64,000 nucleotides of DNA from Raineya sp. Its GTDB lineage: Bacteria; Bacteroidota; Bacteroidia; Cytophagales; Thermonemataceae. The notes below the pieces were generated by a model. It did not search any database. It saw only the letters and a list, made by a program, of their open reading frames with translations, and was not told where the DNA came from. The stretch lies in contig JALONN010000007.1 in NCBI GenBank assembly GCA_025454915.1, forward strand, positions 1-64,000. The letters run 5' to 3'. Every line of letters starts with the position of its first letter. Position 1 is the first letter of the stretch. Shown here piece after piece: positions 44,578 to 53,594 of this stretch. Made by a program: the position numbers and the translations under genes.

Positions 44578-45255
44578 ATGAGTGAACGTAGTAGTATTTT
44601 TGATATGATAGGACCGATTATGATTGGTCCCTCAAGTTCCCACACAGCAGGGGTGGTGCGTATTGGCAGAACAGCCGTAAAAATTTTAGGTGAAATTCCT
44701 CAAAAAGCAGTGATTACCTTCTACAACTCTTTTGCTCAGACTTATGAAGGACATGGAAGCGACAGAGCTATCATTGCAGGACTTTTAGATTTTGCCACAG
44801 ACGATACCCGAATCAAGACATCTTTCGATTATGCCAAAGAAAAAGGCTTAGATTATACATTTAAGGCTATCGGAAATGCATCTCTGTATCACCCAAATAC
44901 AGTAAAACTGGAGCTTTCGGCGGGGGATAAATCTGTGGAAATTATTGGAGAAAGCAGAGGAGGAGGGCTCATCAATATTGCTTCTTTCAATGGATTTAGG
45001 GCTGATATTACAGCTTCATCGCATACACTGATTGTACTTGCTGATGACACAAGAGGAATTGTGGCTTTTATCGCCAATGTTCTTTCTCATGATGACTGTA
45101 ATATCGCTACCATGAGTGTTTCGAGAAAAGGAAAAAATGATATGGCTTGCCATTTTTATGAAATAGATTCGCCTTTACGCCCTCTGACAGTAGAATACTT
45201 AAAAAGTCTGAATGCTGTAGAGGAAGTTAAAAATATAGACCTTACAAATATTTGA
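44578..45255 (+). CDS. sdaAB: L-serine dehydratase, iron-sulfur dependent, beta subunit
   Basis: A 225-residue subunit of the two-part L-serine dehydratase that deaminates serine to pyruvate. The SDH_beta start SIFDMIGPIMIGPSSSHTAG is intact, and a C-terminal ACT domain (ASSHTLIVLADDTRGIVAFI onward) is present. The alpha subunit with the iron-sulfur ligands is not adjacent. ATTGC/GCAAT, a small inverted repeat, lies about 20 bases before the start. The thioesterase gene follows after 4 bases. Confidence 0.93.
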   Translation: MSERSSIFDMIGPIMIGPSSSHTAGVVRIGRTAVKILGEIPQKAVITFYNSFAQTYEGHGSDRAIIAGLLDFATDDTRIKTSFDYAKEKGLDYTFKAIGNASLYHPNTVKLELSAGDKSVEIIGESRGGGLINIASFNGFRADITASSHTLIVLADDTRGIVAFIANVLSHDDCNIATMSVSRKGKNDMACHFYEIDSPLRPLTVEYLKSLNAVEEVKNIDLTNI

Positions 45256-45259
45256 TTGT

Positions 45260-45817
45260 ATGCTGACAGAAACTTTACCCGTTCGATACTCCCAAACAGA
45301 GCTTGTTGAACTTATGATTCCCTCTTATGCTAATTTTGGAGGTAAAATACATGGAGGAATACTTCTCTCTATCATGGATAAAGTGGCTTATGCCTGTGCC
45401 TCCAAACATGCAGGAGCTTATTGTGTAACTGTAACAGTGGATAATGTTGAGTTTTTAAGCCCTGTGGAAGTAGGCGATTTGGTAAGGTTTGCAGCATCTG
45501 TAAATTATGTGGGAAAAACTTCTTTGGTGGTGGGTATCAGGGTAACAGCCGAAAATATAAAAACAGGGGAACAGAGGCATACCAACACCAGTTATTTTAC
45601 AATGGTCGCAAAAGATGATGAAGGAAAACCAACATTGGTACCGAAATTGCTTTTGGAAACCGAAGAAGAAATCAGACGTTTTTTGGAGGCTATGAAACGC
45701 CGTGAATACAAGAAAGAATATGTAAGTCTTTTTTACAGTGCTAAAAATGAGATTAGTATTCAGGATGGTATTCGTAGCCTAAGCGAAGAACGTTGCGTTC
45801 TTGGTTTAAGACTTTAG
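45260..45817 (+). CDS. Acyl-CoA thioesterase, YciA-like hotdog fold
   Basis: A 185-residue hotdog protein. The family motif is NFGGKIHGGILLSIMDKVAYACASKHAG with the catalytic aspartate, followed by FLSPVEVGDLVRFAASVNYVGKTSLVV. It hydrolyses acyl-CoA. The C-terminal 35 residues extend past the domain. Probably cotranscribed with sdaAB and comEC (gaps of 4 bases each). Confidence 0.92.
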   Translation: MLTETLPVRYSQTELVELMIPSYANFGGKIHGGILLSIMDKVAYACASKHAGAYCVTVTVDNVEFLSPVEVGDLVRFAASVNYVGKTSLVVGIRVTAENIKTGEQRHTNTSYFTMVAKDDEGKPTLVPKLLLETEEEIRRFLEAMKRREYKKEYVSLFYSAKNEISIQDGIRSLSEERCVLGLRL

Positions 45818-45821
45818 AATA

Positions 45822-47969
45822 ATGACAAAAAAAGTAATCGAGTTTCTAAAAACAAAATGGTCAGAGACCACAAAAATCCAAGAATCTTCACAGAGTAGAG
45901 TACAAGGGCTTTATTTTGTGAGGTTTTTATTTGCACTTATAGCAGGGATATTGATTGGACATTTTATTGAACTCAAAGCTAATCAGTGGGTATGGTTGGG
46001 ATTTGGAATAATTTATATAGTCCTATTTTTTATTATTCCCAAACACAAAAAACACGCTTTTTCACCTCTTATGGGTGGGCTTGCTTTGGGTAATATCTTT
46101 GTTTTTGGTATTTTGCTTATTCATTTTCGGAACGACTCAAAATTACCTCATCACGTTTTGCAACAAACTCAGCATTTTGAAGCATATAAAGCTCGTGTGG
46201 TTTCAGAGGTACTCGAAAAAAATAAAAGCTATTACTTTATATGTCAAATAGAAGAAATTAAGAATGAAAAAGGCTGGGTAAAAGCAACTGACAAAGTAAA
46301 TGTTTTTCTTGAAAAAGGCAGTCATAAACCCAATTTTGGAGATGTTTTTATCACGAAAAACAGGTTGCAACTCATCAACTCTCCACTCAATCAGGCTCAA
46401 TTTGATTACAGAAAATATCTTTCTTACCAAAATATATACCATCAGCAGTATATTAAACAAGCCGATTTTGCTTTTGTAGGCAGTCAAATGGCTTGGTATG
46501 AATATTTTGAATACGCTTCTATCCAAATTCGCCAGTATTGTGATAAAGCCCTGAAGCAAAATATCCACTCGGAGCAGGAATATGGAATGGCTTCGGCGTT
46601 GGTATTGGGTGTAAAGCACCATCTGGATGAAGACCTCAAGCAAGCTTATACCAATGCAGGTGTAACACATGTACTGGCTGTTTCGGGTATGCATGTAGGG
46701 ATTATCTACATGATTTTAGTGTTTTTATTGGGAAAAATCAAACGTTTGCCCAACGGAAAAACCTATTTTGTAAGCATTGTACTTATGATTTTGTGGATGT
46801 ATGCTTTTGTTACGGGGCTTTCGGGTTCAGTACTCAGGGCTGTGATGATGTTTTCGATGATTGTAGTAGCTCAGAATTTACAGCGTAACAGTAATATTTT
46901 CAATACACTGGCTGTTTCTTTGTTCTTTCTGCTCTGTTGGAATCCGTTTTTACTGATGGATGTGGGTTTACAGCTTTCTTATCTAGCTGTTTTGGGAATT
47001 GTATATTTGTTTCCGAAAATCTATGTGGTATATCAGCCTCAAAACTACCTCACAGACTGGATTTGGAAAACTATTGTAGTTTCGATGGCAGCACAGATTT
47101 TCACGCTTCCTATTACATTATATCACTTTCATCAATACCCAACGTATGGTATTTTAGCCAATTTACTCATTATACCTTTGGGAAATGTGGTATTGGTGGT
47201 AGGTTTGGCTCTGGTTGCATTATCAGCTGTTCCTTATCTCAATACATTTTTAGGCTGGATTTTAGAAAAAACAATCTGGGTAACCAACAAAATTGTATTT
47301 CAGGTAGAAAATCTTGACTATGCAACCACCAGTTTGGTACTGGATTTTAAAGAAGCCTTGGCTTTGAGTGTATTTTTATTAGGTTTTATCTTTTTCTTTG
47401 AAAAACGGAAAATCAAATGGCTTGCCCTGAGTACATTTTCTCTGGTGTTTTTAACAGCATCTTCTATCTATAAAAATGCCATACAGCAACACCAACAAGT
47501 ATTTGTGGTGTATGGAGTAGGCAATGCGTGGGCTTGTAGCCTGACTGAAGGACAAAAATCCATCATTTGGACAGATAGCACCCTTCAAAACCATATTGGA
47601 AGGCTTAATTTTAACACCAAAAATCTTTTGGATGAGCTGGGTACATCCGAAAAGCATTACAACACAGCACCCAAATGGCAGGATTTTGATACTTGGAAAC
47701 TTTGGGTTTGGAAAGGGAAAACTATCGTTTTTGTTCAGGAACCACTCAAAAAACTTGATATAACCCGAATAAATACCATACAGCCCGAATATTTAATCGT
47801 TCAGAATAATTCGCTTAAAAACTTAGACTGGCTCAAGTTTTCTCCACAAAAAATAATAGTAGATGCTTCTAATAAATCTTATATTGCTGAAAAATTAAGT
47901 GTAAAACGCCCTAATGTTCATAATATTTATGAAAAAGGAAGTTTTATGCTTTCTGAATTGCAAAACTAA
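45822..47969 (+). CDS. comEC: ComEC/Rec2 DNA uptake channel protein
   Basis: A 715-residue polytopic membrane protein for natural transformation, the channel that passes one DNA strand inward. Order: N-terminal helices and a DUF4131 OB-like part, the Competence domain with AVSGMHVGIIYMILVFLLG and GLSGSVLRAVMMFSMI, then a C-terminal soluble region. That last region keeps only a weak metallo-beta-lactamase outline (VFVVYGVGNAWACSL) and no HxHxDH motif, as in many Bacteroidota ComEC proteins. Confidence 0.92.
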   Translation: MTKKVIEFLKTKWSETTKIQESSQSRVQGLYFVRFLFALIAGILIGHFIELKANQWVWLGFGIIYIVLFFIIPKHKKHAFSPLMGGLALGNIFVFGILLIHFRNDSKLPHHVLQQTQHFEAYKARVVSEVLEKNKSYYFICQIEEIKNEKGWVKATDKVNVFLEKGSHKPNFGDVFITKNRLQLINSPLNQAQFDYRKYLSYQNIYHQQYIKQADFAFVGSQMAWYEYFEYASIQIRQYCDKALKQNIHSEQEYGMASALVLGVKHHLDEDLKQAYTNAGVTHVLAVSGMHVGIIYMILVFLLGKIKRLPNGKTYFVSIVLMILWMYAFVTGLSGSVLRAVMMFSMIVVAQNLQRNSNIFNTLAVSLFFLLCWNPFLLMDVGLQLSYLAVLGIVYLFPKIYVVYQPQNYLTDWIWKTIVVSMAAQIFTLPITLYHFHQYPTYGILANLLIIPLGNVVLVVGLALVALSAVPYLNTFLGWILEKTIWVTNKIVFQVENLDYATTSLVLDFKEALALSVFLLGFIFFFEKRKIKWLALSTFSLVFLTASSIYKNAIQQHQQVFVVYGVGNAWACSLTEGQKSIIWTDSTLQNHIGRLNFNTKNLLDELGTSEKHYNTAPKWQDFDTWKLWVWKGKTIVFVQEPLKKLDITRINTIQPEYLIVQNNSLKNLDWLKFSPQKIIVDASNKSYIAEKLSVKRPNVHNIYEKGSFMLSELQN

Positions 47970-47974
47970 GAAAA

Positions 47975-48529
47975 ATGTTAGAAACAATAGATGCTTGGGA
48001 TAAATCGGTGGTTTTGTGGGTAAACGAAATGCACAACCCAACAGCCGATTTTCTGATGAAATGGGCAAGCCATACGGGTATCTGGATACCTTTTTATGGA
48101 TTGTTGTTGTATCTGCTTATTAGGGTATATGGTCGGAAAAGTGTATTTTATATTGTAGGTATTACGCTTGTAGTGGTGCTTTCAGACCAAATTACGTCTT
48201 CTTTTATGAAACCTTTTTTTGAACGTTTACGCCCCTGCCATGTAGTTGCTTGGGAAAACGTTCTTCACCTTCCTGCTGGTTGTGGCGGAAAATACGGGTT
48301 TGCCTCTTCGCATGCTGCCAATACCTTCGGGCTTGCCATGTTCTGGTGGCTTGTTTTACGGAAACAATATCGATTTATATATCCTCTTTTTGGCTGGGCT
48401 GGTGTGGTATCGTTTAGTCGTATTTATCTGGCAGCCCATTATCCAACTGATGTGATTGTAGGGGGGCTTGTGGGTGTGCTTTCTGCCTATATTGTTTATA
48501 AAATTCCTGAAAAAATATTTAAAATATAA
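47975..48529 (+). CDS. Phosphatase PAP2 family membrane protein
   Basis: A 184-residue membrane phosphatase. The three catalytic motifs of the PAP2 family are present: KPFFERLRPCH, CGGKYGFASSHAANTFG and SRIYLAAHYPTDVIVGG. Five or six helices. Likely substrates are lipid phosphates such as undecaprenyl pyrophosphate or phosphatidylglycerol phosphate. It starts 6 bases after comEC. Confidence 0.93.
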   Translation: MLETIDAWDKSVVLWVNEMHNPTADFLMKWASHTGIWIPFYGLLLYLLIRVYGRKSVFYIVGITLVVVLSDQITSSFMKPFFERLRPCHVVAWENVLHLPAGCGGKYGFASSHAANTFGLAMFWWLVLRKQYRFIYPLFGWAGVVSFSRIYLAAHYPTDVIVGGLVGVLSAYIVYKIPEKIFKI

Positions 48530-48533
48530 ACCT

Positions 48534-48782
48534 ATGAAAAAACTATTTTTACTAATCATTTTATTGAATAGTATCAACTTATATGCACAAGTAGATAAAG
48601 AGTCTAATTTATTTAAGACCATTCGCATACAGGATAGTCTTTTGTTTGATATAGGCTTTAATACTTGCAATATCAAACAGTTTGAGAACCTTGTAAGTGA
48701 AAGTTTTGAGTTTTATCACGATAAAGCAGGAATCACAAATACAAAGGCTGCATTTATTGCAAGCATCAGAGACGGACTTTAA
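48534..48782 (+). pseudogene. Truncated DUF4440/SnoaL-like exported protein, N-terminal half only
   Basis: 82 residues from ATG 48534: a signal peptide ending NLYAQ, then SLLFDIGFNTCNIKQFENL and FEFYHDKAGITNTKAAFIAS, the start of an NTF2-like DUF4440 domain, which normally runs for about 120 residues after the signal. It stops at 48782 directly where unrelated coding sequence begins in another frame. A recombination or deletion has removed the rest. Confidence 0.75.
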
Positions 48783-48978
48783 TGAACAAAAAGATTATGC
48801 CATTACACATGGAGGTGATGATAAAGGTGTACACACGATTGCATTTTTACTTCCAAAATCGAAAAGAGGTTTGTTGATATTTACCAACAGCGACACAGGT
48901 ATAAATGCTTATATCCCAACCATTATTAAATACTTGGGTGCTGATGGAGAAGGTATTATCAGAGTAGAAATGAATTAA
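48769..48978 (+). pseudogene. C-terminal fragment of a beta-lactamase-type serine hydrolase
   Basis: About 70 residues ending at 48978 in the frame shifted from the DUF4440 fragment. ITHGGDDKGVHTIAFLLPKS and GLLIFTNSDTG are the end of a class C beta-lactamase-like serine hydrolase (the HxG box and the last strand). Everything before it, including the SxxK motif, is missing. No start codon of its own is likely. Confidence 0.7.
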
Positions 48979-48982
48979 AAGC

Positions 48983-49438
48983 TTATTCATCTGATTTATA
49001 AAACAGCTTGAGTATATCGAACATGGCTTGCCTTGTCATAGTTGGGTGTAAAAGATAATCTTTGCCCAATGCCTCAAAAAGTATTTGATAATCAGATATA
49101 AAGGCTTCAAAATCTGTTTGGGACATCTGCTCGAAATCTTCTATGGTATCGGGCAAAGCTCTATCCATGATGTAAGCACTGCTTTGCAAGGGGCGTTTGG
49201 GCTGAGTGTACCAAGTATCGCCAAATTCCTCCCAAATACTGATAAGCCCCAATAGCCTGAGTGGGTCGGAGGCTATAAAATCTCGTCTGTCTTTTATTGC
49301 CCAATAATCGCCATCAAATTCTTCTCGTGGGTCGGGGATGAAGAAAATCTTGTACCCCTTCTCCATCATGACATCGAGGGCGTATTGGTAGGTGTTGCGG
49401 GTATCAGCCATACGGCACAGGCGTTCCTGAAATTCCAT
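48983..49438 (-). CDS. Hypothetical protein
   Basis: About 151 residues starting at ATG 49438 (MEFQERLCRMADTRNTYQYA), or earlier at 49492. Soluble, acidic and aromatic-rich, with FIPDPREEFDGDYWAIKDRRD as a distinctive part. No family recognised. Its stop lies 5 bases from the convergent gene remnant. Confidence 0.65.
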   Translation of the reverse strand: MEFQERLCRMADTRNTYQYALDVMMEKGYKIFFIPDPREEFDGDYWAIKDRRDFIASDPLRLLGLISIWEEFGDTWYTQPKRPLQSSAYIMDRALPDTIEDFEQMSQTDFEAFISDYQILFEALGKDYLLHPTMTRQAMFDILKLFYKSDE

Positions 49439-49563
49439 TTCTTTCAAATAAAGTAAAAATCTTACACTGTTAAAAGTAGCTAAAAATAACAATTTTGCTT
49501 CTTAATATGCAAAATAGAAAGCTTGAAAATGTAATCTGATGCTTTTTCTTACACACCCTAAAA

Positions 49564-49580
49564 ATCAGGGATTCCCTGAT
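49564..49580. promoter_or_regulatory. Perfect 7-bp hairpin upstream of the HEPN gene
   Basis: ATCAGGG-ATT-CCCTGAT, 51 bases before the ATG at 49632, with no T run after it. It could be an operator or an RNA hairpin in the leader; nothing else supports a role. Confidence 0.35.
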
Positions 49581-49631
49581 GTATGGGAGTTTTTTAGTTT
49601 GTAAATTGGGGATGAAAAAATAAGTGAAATT

Positions 49632-50897
49632 ATGGAGGAATATACTAAAGCAATATTACCAATCAAAGATATATCTAAACCTAATGAAGAAATTGAAATA
49701 TATAGAGGTGTATTCTTTTTAGAAAATAATAAGACTTCTGTAAAAATAGATGGACATATTGCATACAGATGGTTTCCTAAAAGAGAGGTTTATTTCACTG
49801 GAACTCCAAAAAACAATATTGATATAGAAGAAAAATATACAATCAGAACTCCTAAAGATGAATTCACAAACATTGAAGTGTTTATGACATTTAGTGAAGC
49901 ATTGGTTGGACATGGAATTTTAAAAATAGAAGGAATTATATTGAAAGATATTATTTTTGGAGATACAAAATTGATTTTTAATAAGATCAATTTTGTCATT
50001 GCAAATATGAGAGAATTTTATGGAGAGAAAATTGAATATAATTCCAAAACAAAAAATACTAGGTATAAAGGGCGTATAGAGCTAAAATCTGAAAGCTATA
50101 CAATAATTATAGACAAACACCCTGATTTTAAAAATAGAAAAAATGATTTGGTAAAGATAGGAGGATATCACATTTTATATATAGGAGAGATAAATTTTAA
50201 TAAAAAGCAGAGATTAAAAAATATAAACTTAGAAGCAATTAAAGACCAGATATCTTATTTTATTAGATTTCTTAATAAAAAACCATGTGAAATATCTCTA
50301 ATGACAGCCATTGATAATAAAGGAAATGAACTTTGGACTGATTATACATCAGGAAGAACGTCATTAGGATATATAACTAATGAAATAATTATAGATAACC
50401 AAGAAACTATAGAATTTAATCAAGCATGGCAAATTTTTTGTGATTTGTGGGAAACAGATAAAGATGTAATTAAGTTTTTAATAGACTGGTATAATGAGGC
50501 AAACCAGGGGACTTTAGAGGTTTCAATTATACATATTCAAATTGCTTTTGAATTATTTTTTAATTGGTATATTATTGAAAAAAAGAAAATTATAGAAGGG
50601 GATTCTATAAATGCTGAAAATAAAATAAGACTTTTATTACATGAATTTGACATAGCTCTTGATATCCCTGATGACTATATAAACCTAAAAAATTATATAA
50701 CAACACTAAAATTATATAAAAACCCTATCAAATTATTCGTAGAAATTCGTAATAAGATGATACATGCCAATGATGCTCAAATAAAAGAGCATCAAAAAAT
50801 GCCTATTGATGTTTTAATAGAAATAAGAACACTCGCATTTTCATATTTACACCAAGCTCTATGTAAATTATTTGGTTTTAAAGAGCATTTACCTTAA
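49632..50897 (+). CDS. HEPN-domain protein, ApeA-like (candidate anti-phage defence)
   Basis: A 421-residue soluble protein. The N-terminal 200 residues are beta-strand-rich, like the ApeA N-terminal domain. The C-terminal 180 residues are helical and carry the HEPN ribonuclease signature RNKMIH (R-x4-H) near 372-377 in FVEIRNKMIHAND, preceded by helices containing AFELFFNWYIIEKKK. ApeA proteins of this layout are known to abort phage infection by RNA cleavage. The gene is much more AT-rich than its neighbours and sits in an accessory patch. The assignment to defence is inference from domain layout; a housekeeping HEPN role is possible. Confidence 0.7.
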   Translation: MEEYTKAILPIKDISKPNEEIEIYRGVFFLENNKTSVKIDGHIAYRWFPKREVYFTGTPKNNIDIEEKYTIRTPKDEFTNIEVFMTFSEALVGHGILKIEGIILKDIIFGDTKLIFNKINFVIANMREFYGEKIEYNSKTKNTRYKGRIELKSESYTIIIDKHPDFKNRKNDLVKIGGYHILYIGEINFNKKQRLKNINLEAIKDQISYFIRFLNKKPCEISLMTAIDNKGNELWTDYTSGRTSLGYITNEIIIDNQETIEFNQAWQIFCDLWETDKDVIKFLIDWYNEANQGTLEVSIIHIQIAFELFFNWYIIEKKKIIEGDSINAENKIRLLLHEFDIALDIPDDYINLKNYITTLKLYKNPIKLFVEIRNKMIHANDAQIKEHQKMPIDVLIEIRTLAFSYLHQALCKLFGFKEHLP

Positions 50898-50946
50898 ACA
50901 AATTTCAAGCAAATATAAAATTGATAAATTCGTAGAAAGCATACTC

Positions 50947-51423
50947 ATGACACCCAAGATCATTTCTATAGAAGAGAAGAAGTTAATAGGCAAATCATTG
51001 ACTATGAATTTGATAGAAAATAAAACTGGAGAATTGTGGGCAGACTTTATGCCTCAAAGGCATGCCATTACCAATGCCTTGTCCAAAGATTTAATTTCTA
51101 TGCAAATATACCCTGTAAATTATTTTACAGATTTCAAACCTGCCAACCCATTCGAGAAGTGGGCTGCTGTGGAAGTGGCAGATTTTGAGAGTGTTCCAAG
51201 AGATATGGAAACCTTTGTACTCCAGAGTGGGCTTTATGCAGTTTTTCATTATCAGGGTTCTAGCATCAACAACAGTATTTATCAGTATATTTTTGGTGTT
51301 TGGTTGCCCAATTCAGAATATATACTCGATAACAGACCTCATTTTGAGATACTTGGAGAAAAATATAAAAATGCAGACCCCAGTTCCGAAGAAGAAATCT
51401 GGATACCCATTCGACAAAAATAA
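50947..51423 (+). CDS. GyrI-like effector-binding domain protein
   Basis: A 158-residue standalone GyrI/AraC_E_bind domain. It starts at ATG 50947 (MTPKIISIEEKKLIGKSL). Typical parts are ELWADFMPQRHAITNALSKD, VADFESVPRDMETFVLQSG, FHYQGS and EEIWIPIRQK with the conserved glutamate. Such domains bind small hydrophobic ligands or, in E. coli, gyrase. No DNA-binding domain is attached. Confidence 0.88.
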   Translation: MTPKIISIEEKKLIGKSLTMNLIENKTGELWADFMPQRHAITNALSKDLISMQIYPVNYFTDFKPANPFEKWAAVEVADFESVPRDMETFVLQSGLYAVFHYQGSSINNSIYQYIFGVWLPNSEYILDNRPHFEILGEKYKNADPSSEEEIWIPIRQK

Positions 51424-51428
51424 AAGCT

Positions 51429-51896
51429 ATGGAAGGCTATTTCAGTAGTTTTGAGGAATTTGCTGCTTTTGCCCAAGAAAAGCAGGAAGGGCATATGGTT
51501 ATTGGGTACTTTCATCTGCCAGATTATGCAGGGATGGTGCTGTATTTGGGTATTCATTATGATATCGCTCAAAACAAATTTGTACTCGATTTGGAGTGGA
51601 TGTCGCTTGGTTTAGATTTTTATGGTGATACACTTCAAGAAACTTATCGTTATCAGTTTGATAATCTGAAAGATATGTTTGATTATATGGAACATAAACA
51701 CCAAGTAAAAGTAACAGACATTGCAAAAAAATACGAATTCGATTACAAACAATACCCCAACCCACTCACCCACGAAGACCAAAAAGAAGTCTTTCAGGAG
51801 GCTTGGGAGAGGTTTTCGAACAATTTTAAATCAGGTATGTTTTTAGATACAACCCAAAAACTGATATATTCGAGTTATCCTCGTACGGAAGAATAA
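51429..51896 (+). CDS. Hypothetical protein
   Basis: A 155-residue soluble protein of no family I recognise, aromatic-rich (GHMVIGYFHLPDYAGMVLYL). It begins 6 bases after the GyrI-like gene, so the two probably share a transcript. No signal peptide. Confidence 0.65.
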   Translation: MEGYFSSFEEFAAFAQEKQEGHMVIGYFHLPDYAGMVLYLGIHYDIAQNKFVLDLEWMSLGLDFYGDTLQETYRYQFDNLKDMFDYMEHKHQVKVTDIAKKYEFDYKQYPNPLTHEDQKEVFQEAWERFSNNFKSGMFLDTTQKLIYSSYPRTEE

Positions 51897-51921
51897 ACCT
51901 ATAACATTAAATATATTATCT

Positions 51922-52995
51922 ATGAAAAAGACAAGCCTTTTATTTTCTGTTTTATTTTTTATAACACATTTTTGTTTTTCGCAAACAAACCAAGAGAAAG
52001 CCAGAAGTATGGGTAAAGAAGCTATTGAGCTGATGGATAAAGGAGAGTATGAGAAAAGTATTGAAATTTTAGAAGAATGTAAAAAACTCGACCCTAAAAG
52101 TTATATGTATCCTTACGAAATTGCGTATGCTCATGTACAACAGAAAGACTATAAAAAAGCCATTAAAATTTTAGAAAAGGTAAAAAAATACGAAAAAACT
52201 CATCCACAGGTTTATCAGATGTTAGGGAATAGCTATAGTTATTCAGGAGACCCTAAAAAAGCCATTGCAACGTATGAAGATGGTATGAAAAAATTCCCTA
52301 ATGCTGGAAACTTACATTCGGAAAAAGGAAATGTGTTGACATATCAAAAAAAATATGATGAAGCTGTGGAAAGTTACGAAAATGGTATCAAAGCCGAACC
52401 CTCATATTCATCTAATTATTATAGATTGGCTGTTTTATTTTTGAGTTCTACCAACAAAGTACCAGGGCTTATTTATGGAGAAGTTTTTATGAATTTGGAA
52501 CGAACTACCAAAAGAACCAAAGAAATGAGTGAAATGCTTTTAAAAGCGTACAAAGAAGCTATTAAGTTTACGGATGATGGTTTCAGCTTAGATTTTTGTC
52601 AAATTGTAGTTACGCCTGAGCAACTTAAAAATGAAAAGTTTAAACTCCCGTTTTGTGCTATTTTTGGTAAAAACTTTATCTTAGGAATAACACTTTCCAC
52701 ACAAAAAGAAGTCAATTTGCAGACACTTTCGGAAATAAGAACAAAATTTATTGAAATGTATTTTCAAGAAGATAATAAAGAGTATCCTCATATACTTTTT
52801 GATTATCAAAAACAATTGCAAGAAAAGGGTTTATTTGATGCTTATAATCGTTATCTGTTTCAAATAGGAGCATCTGATGAGTTTAAAAAGTGGTTAGAAA
52901 CAAATCAAAGCTCATTTGATAAATTTGTAGAATGGTACACAAAACCCGAAAATACTATTCCTGTTACCAAAGAAAATGTAATAGTAAAAAATTAA
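51922..52995 (+). CDS. Exported tetratricopeptide repeat protein
   Basis: A 357-residue protein with a signal peptide (ending CFSQ) and about four TPR units in the first 180 residues (EAIELMDKGEYEKSIEILEE, AYAHVQQKDYKKAIKILEK, AIATYEDGMKKFPNAG, KKYDEAVESYENGIKAEP). The C-terminal 170 residues have no recognised domain. Inference: an adaptor in the periplasm or at the cell surface. Confidence 0.85.
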   Translation: MKKTSLLFSVLFFITHFCFSQTNQEKARSMGKEAIELMDKGEYEKSIEILEECKKLDPKSYMYPYEIAYAHVQQKDYKKAIKILEKVKKYEKTHPQVYQMLGNSYSYSGDPKKAIATYEDGMKKFPNAGNLHSEKGNVLTYQKKYDEAVESYENGIKAEPSYSSNYYRLAVLFLSSTNKVPGLIYGEVFMNLERTTKRTKEMSEMLLKAYKEAIKFTDDGFSLDFCQIVVTPEQLKNEKFKLPFCAIFGKNFILGITLSTQKEVNLQTLSEIRTKFIEMYFQEDNKEYPHILFDYQKQLQEKGLFDAYNRYLFQIGASDEFKKWLETNQSSFDKFVEWYTKPENTIPVTKENVIVKN

Positions 52996-52997
52996 AC

Positions 52998-53017
52998 AAA
53001 GACTCTTCGGAGTCTTT
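52998..53017 (+). terminator. Terminator after the TPR gene
   Basis: AAAGACTC-TTCG-GAGTCTTT stem with the stable TTCG loop and a T run, right after the stop at 52995. Confidence 0.85.
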
Positions 53018-53086
53018 TAGTTTTATTCACAACTTTATATTTATGCTGTTTGTAGAATAAAATTCTGTTTTTGCGTAATTTTCGTG

Positions 53087-53094
53087 TATATTTG
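53087..53094 (+). promoter_or_regulatory. -7 box of the Lrp/AsnC gene
   Basis: TATATTTG, 39 bases before ATG 53133. A TTG at 53071-53073 leaves a 13-base spacer, so the -33 side is weak. Confidence 0.42.
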
Positions 53095-53132
53095 TTCTAT
53101 AAAAACCACAAAACACTTAGTATGCTTTGCTT

Positions 53133-53594
53133 ATGGATAAAATAGACGCAAAAATTCTTAATATTTTACAAAAAGACTGTACTGTGCCTGTCAAAGAGGT
53201 TGCCCAACTGGTGGGCTTATCGTACACGCCTACCTACGAACGCATTAAATATTTAGAGGAAACGGGAGTTATCAAGAAAAGAACAGTTATACTCGACCCT
53301 AAAAAAGTGGGAATCAAGTTGTTTGCTTACTGCAATATTATTTTAAAAGAGCAATCTAAAGAAAAACTTGAGAAATTTGAACAGGATGCTGTCAAAATAC
53401 CAGAAATACAGGAAATAATTAGCCTTTCAGGTGTTTACGATTACGTTTTAAAGGTGGCAACTACCGATATTGAAGCATACAACGACTTTGTTGTCAATAA
53501 GTTATCGAATATCCCCAATATCGGACAATACCACAGCAACATCGTGATGAATATCATCAAAGATGAAACATCTTATCACCTTTCAGAAGATTAA
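53133..53594 (+). CDS. Lrp/AsnC family transcriptional regulator
   Basis: A 153-residue regulator: N-terminal winged helix-turn-helix (DKIDAKILNILQKDCTVPVK, GLSYTPTYERIKYLEETGVI) and a C-terminal RAM/AsnC ligand-binding domain (EIQEIISLSGVYDYVLKVAT). ATG 53133 is preferred; the TTG two codons upstream is unlikely. Family members sense amino acids. It is convergent with the arginine operon and overlaps argH by 4 bases; regulation of that operon is possible but not shown. Confidence 0.92.
   Translation: MDKIDAKILNILQKDCTVPVKEVAQLVGLSYTPTYERIKYLEETGVIKKRTVILDPKKVGIKLFAYCNIILKEQSKEKLEKFEQDAVKIPEIQEIISLSGVYDYVLKVATTDIEAYNDFVVNKLSNIPNIGQYHSNIVMNIIKDETSYHLSED

Noticed and set aside
46203-46694. 163-codon open frame opposite comEC
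   Set aside because: A shadow of comEC with no motif, start context or codon pattern.
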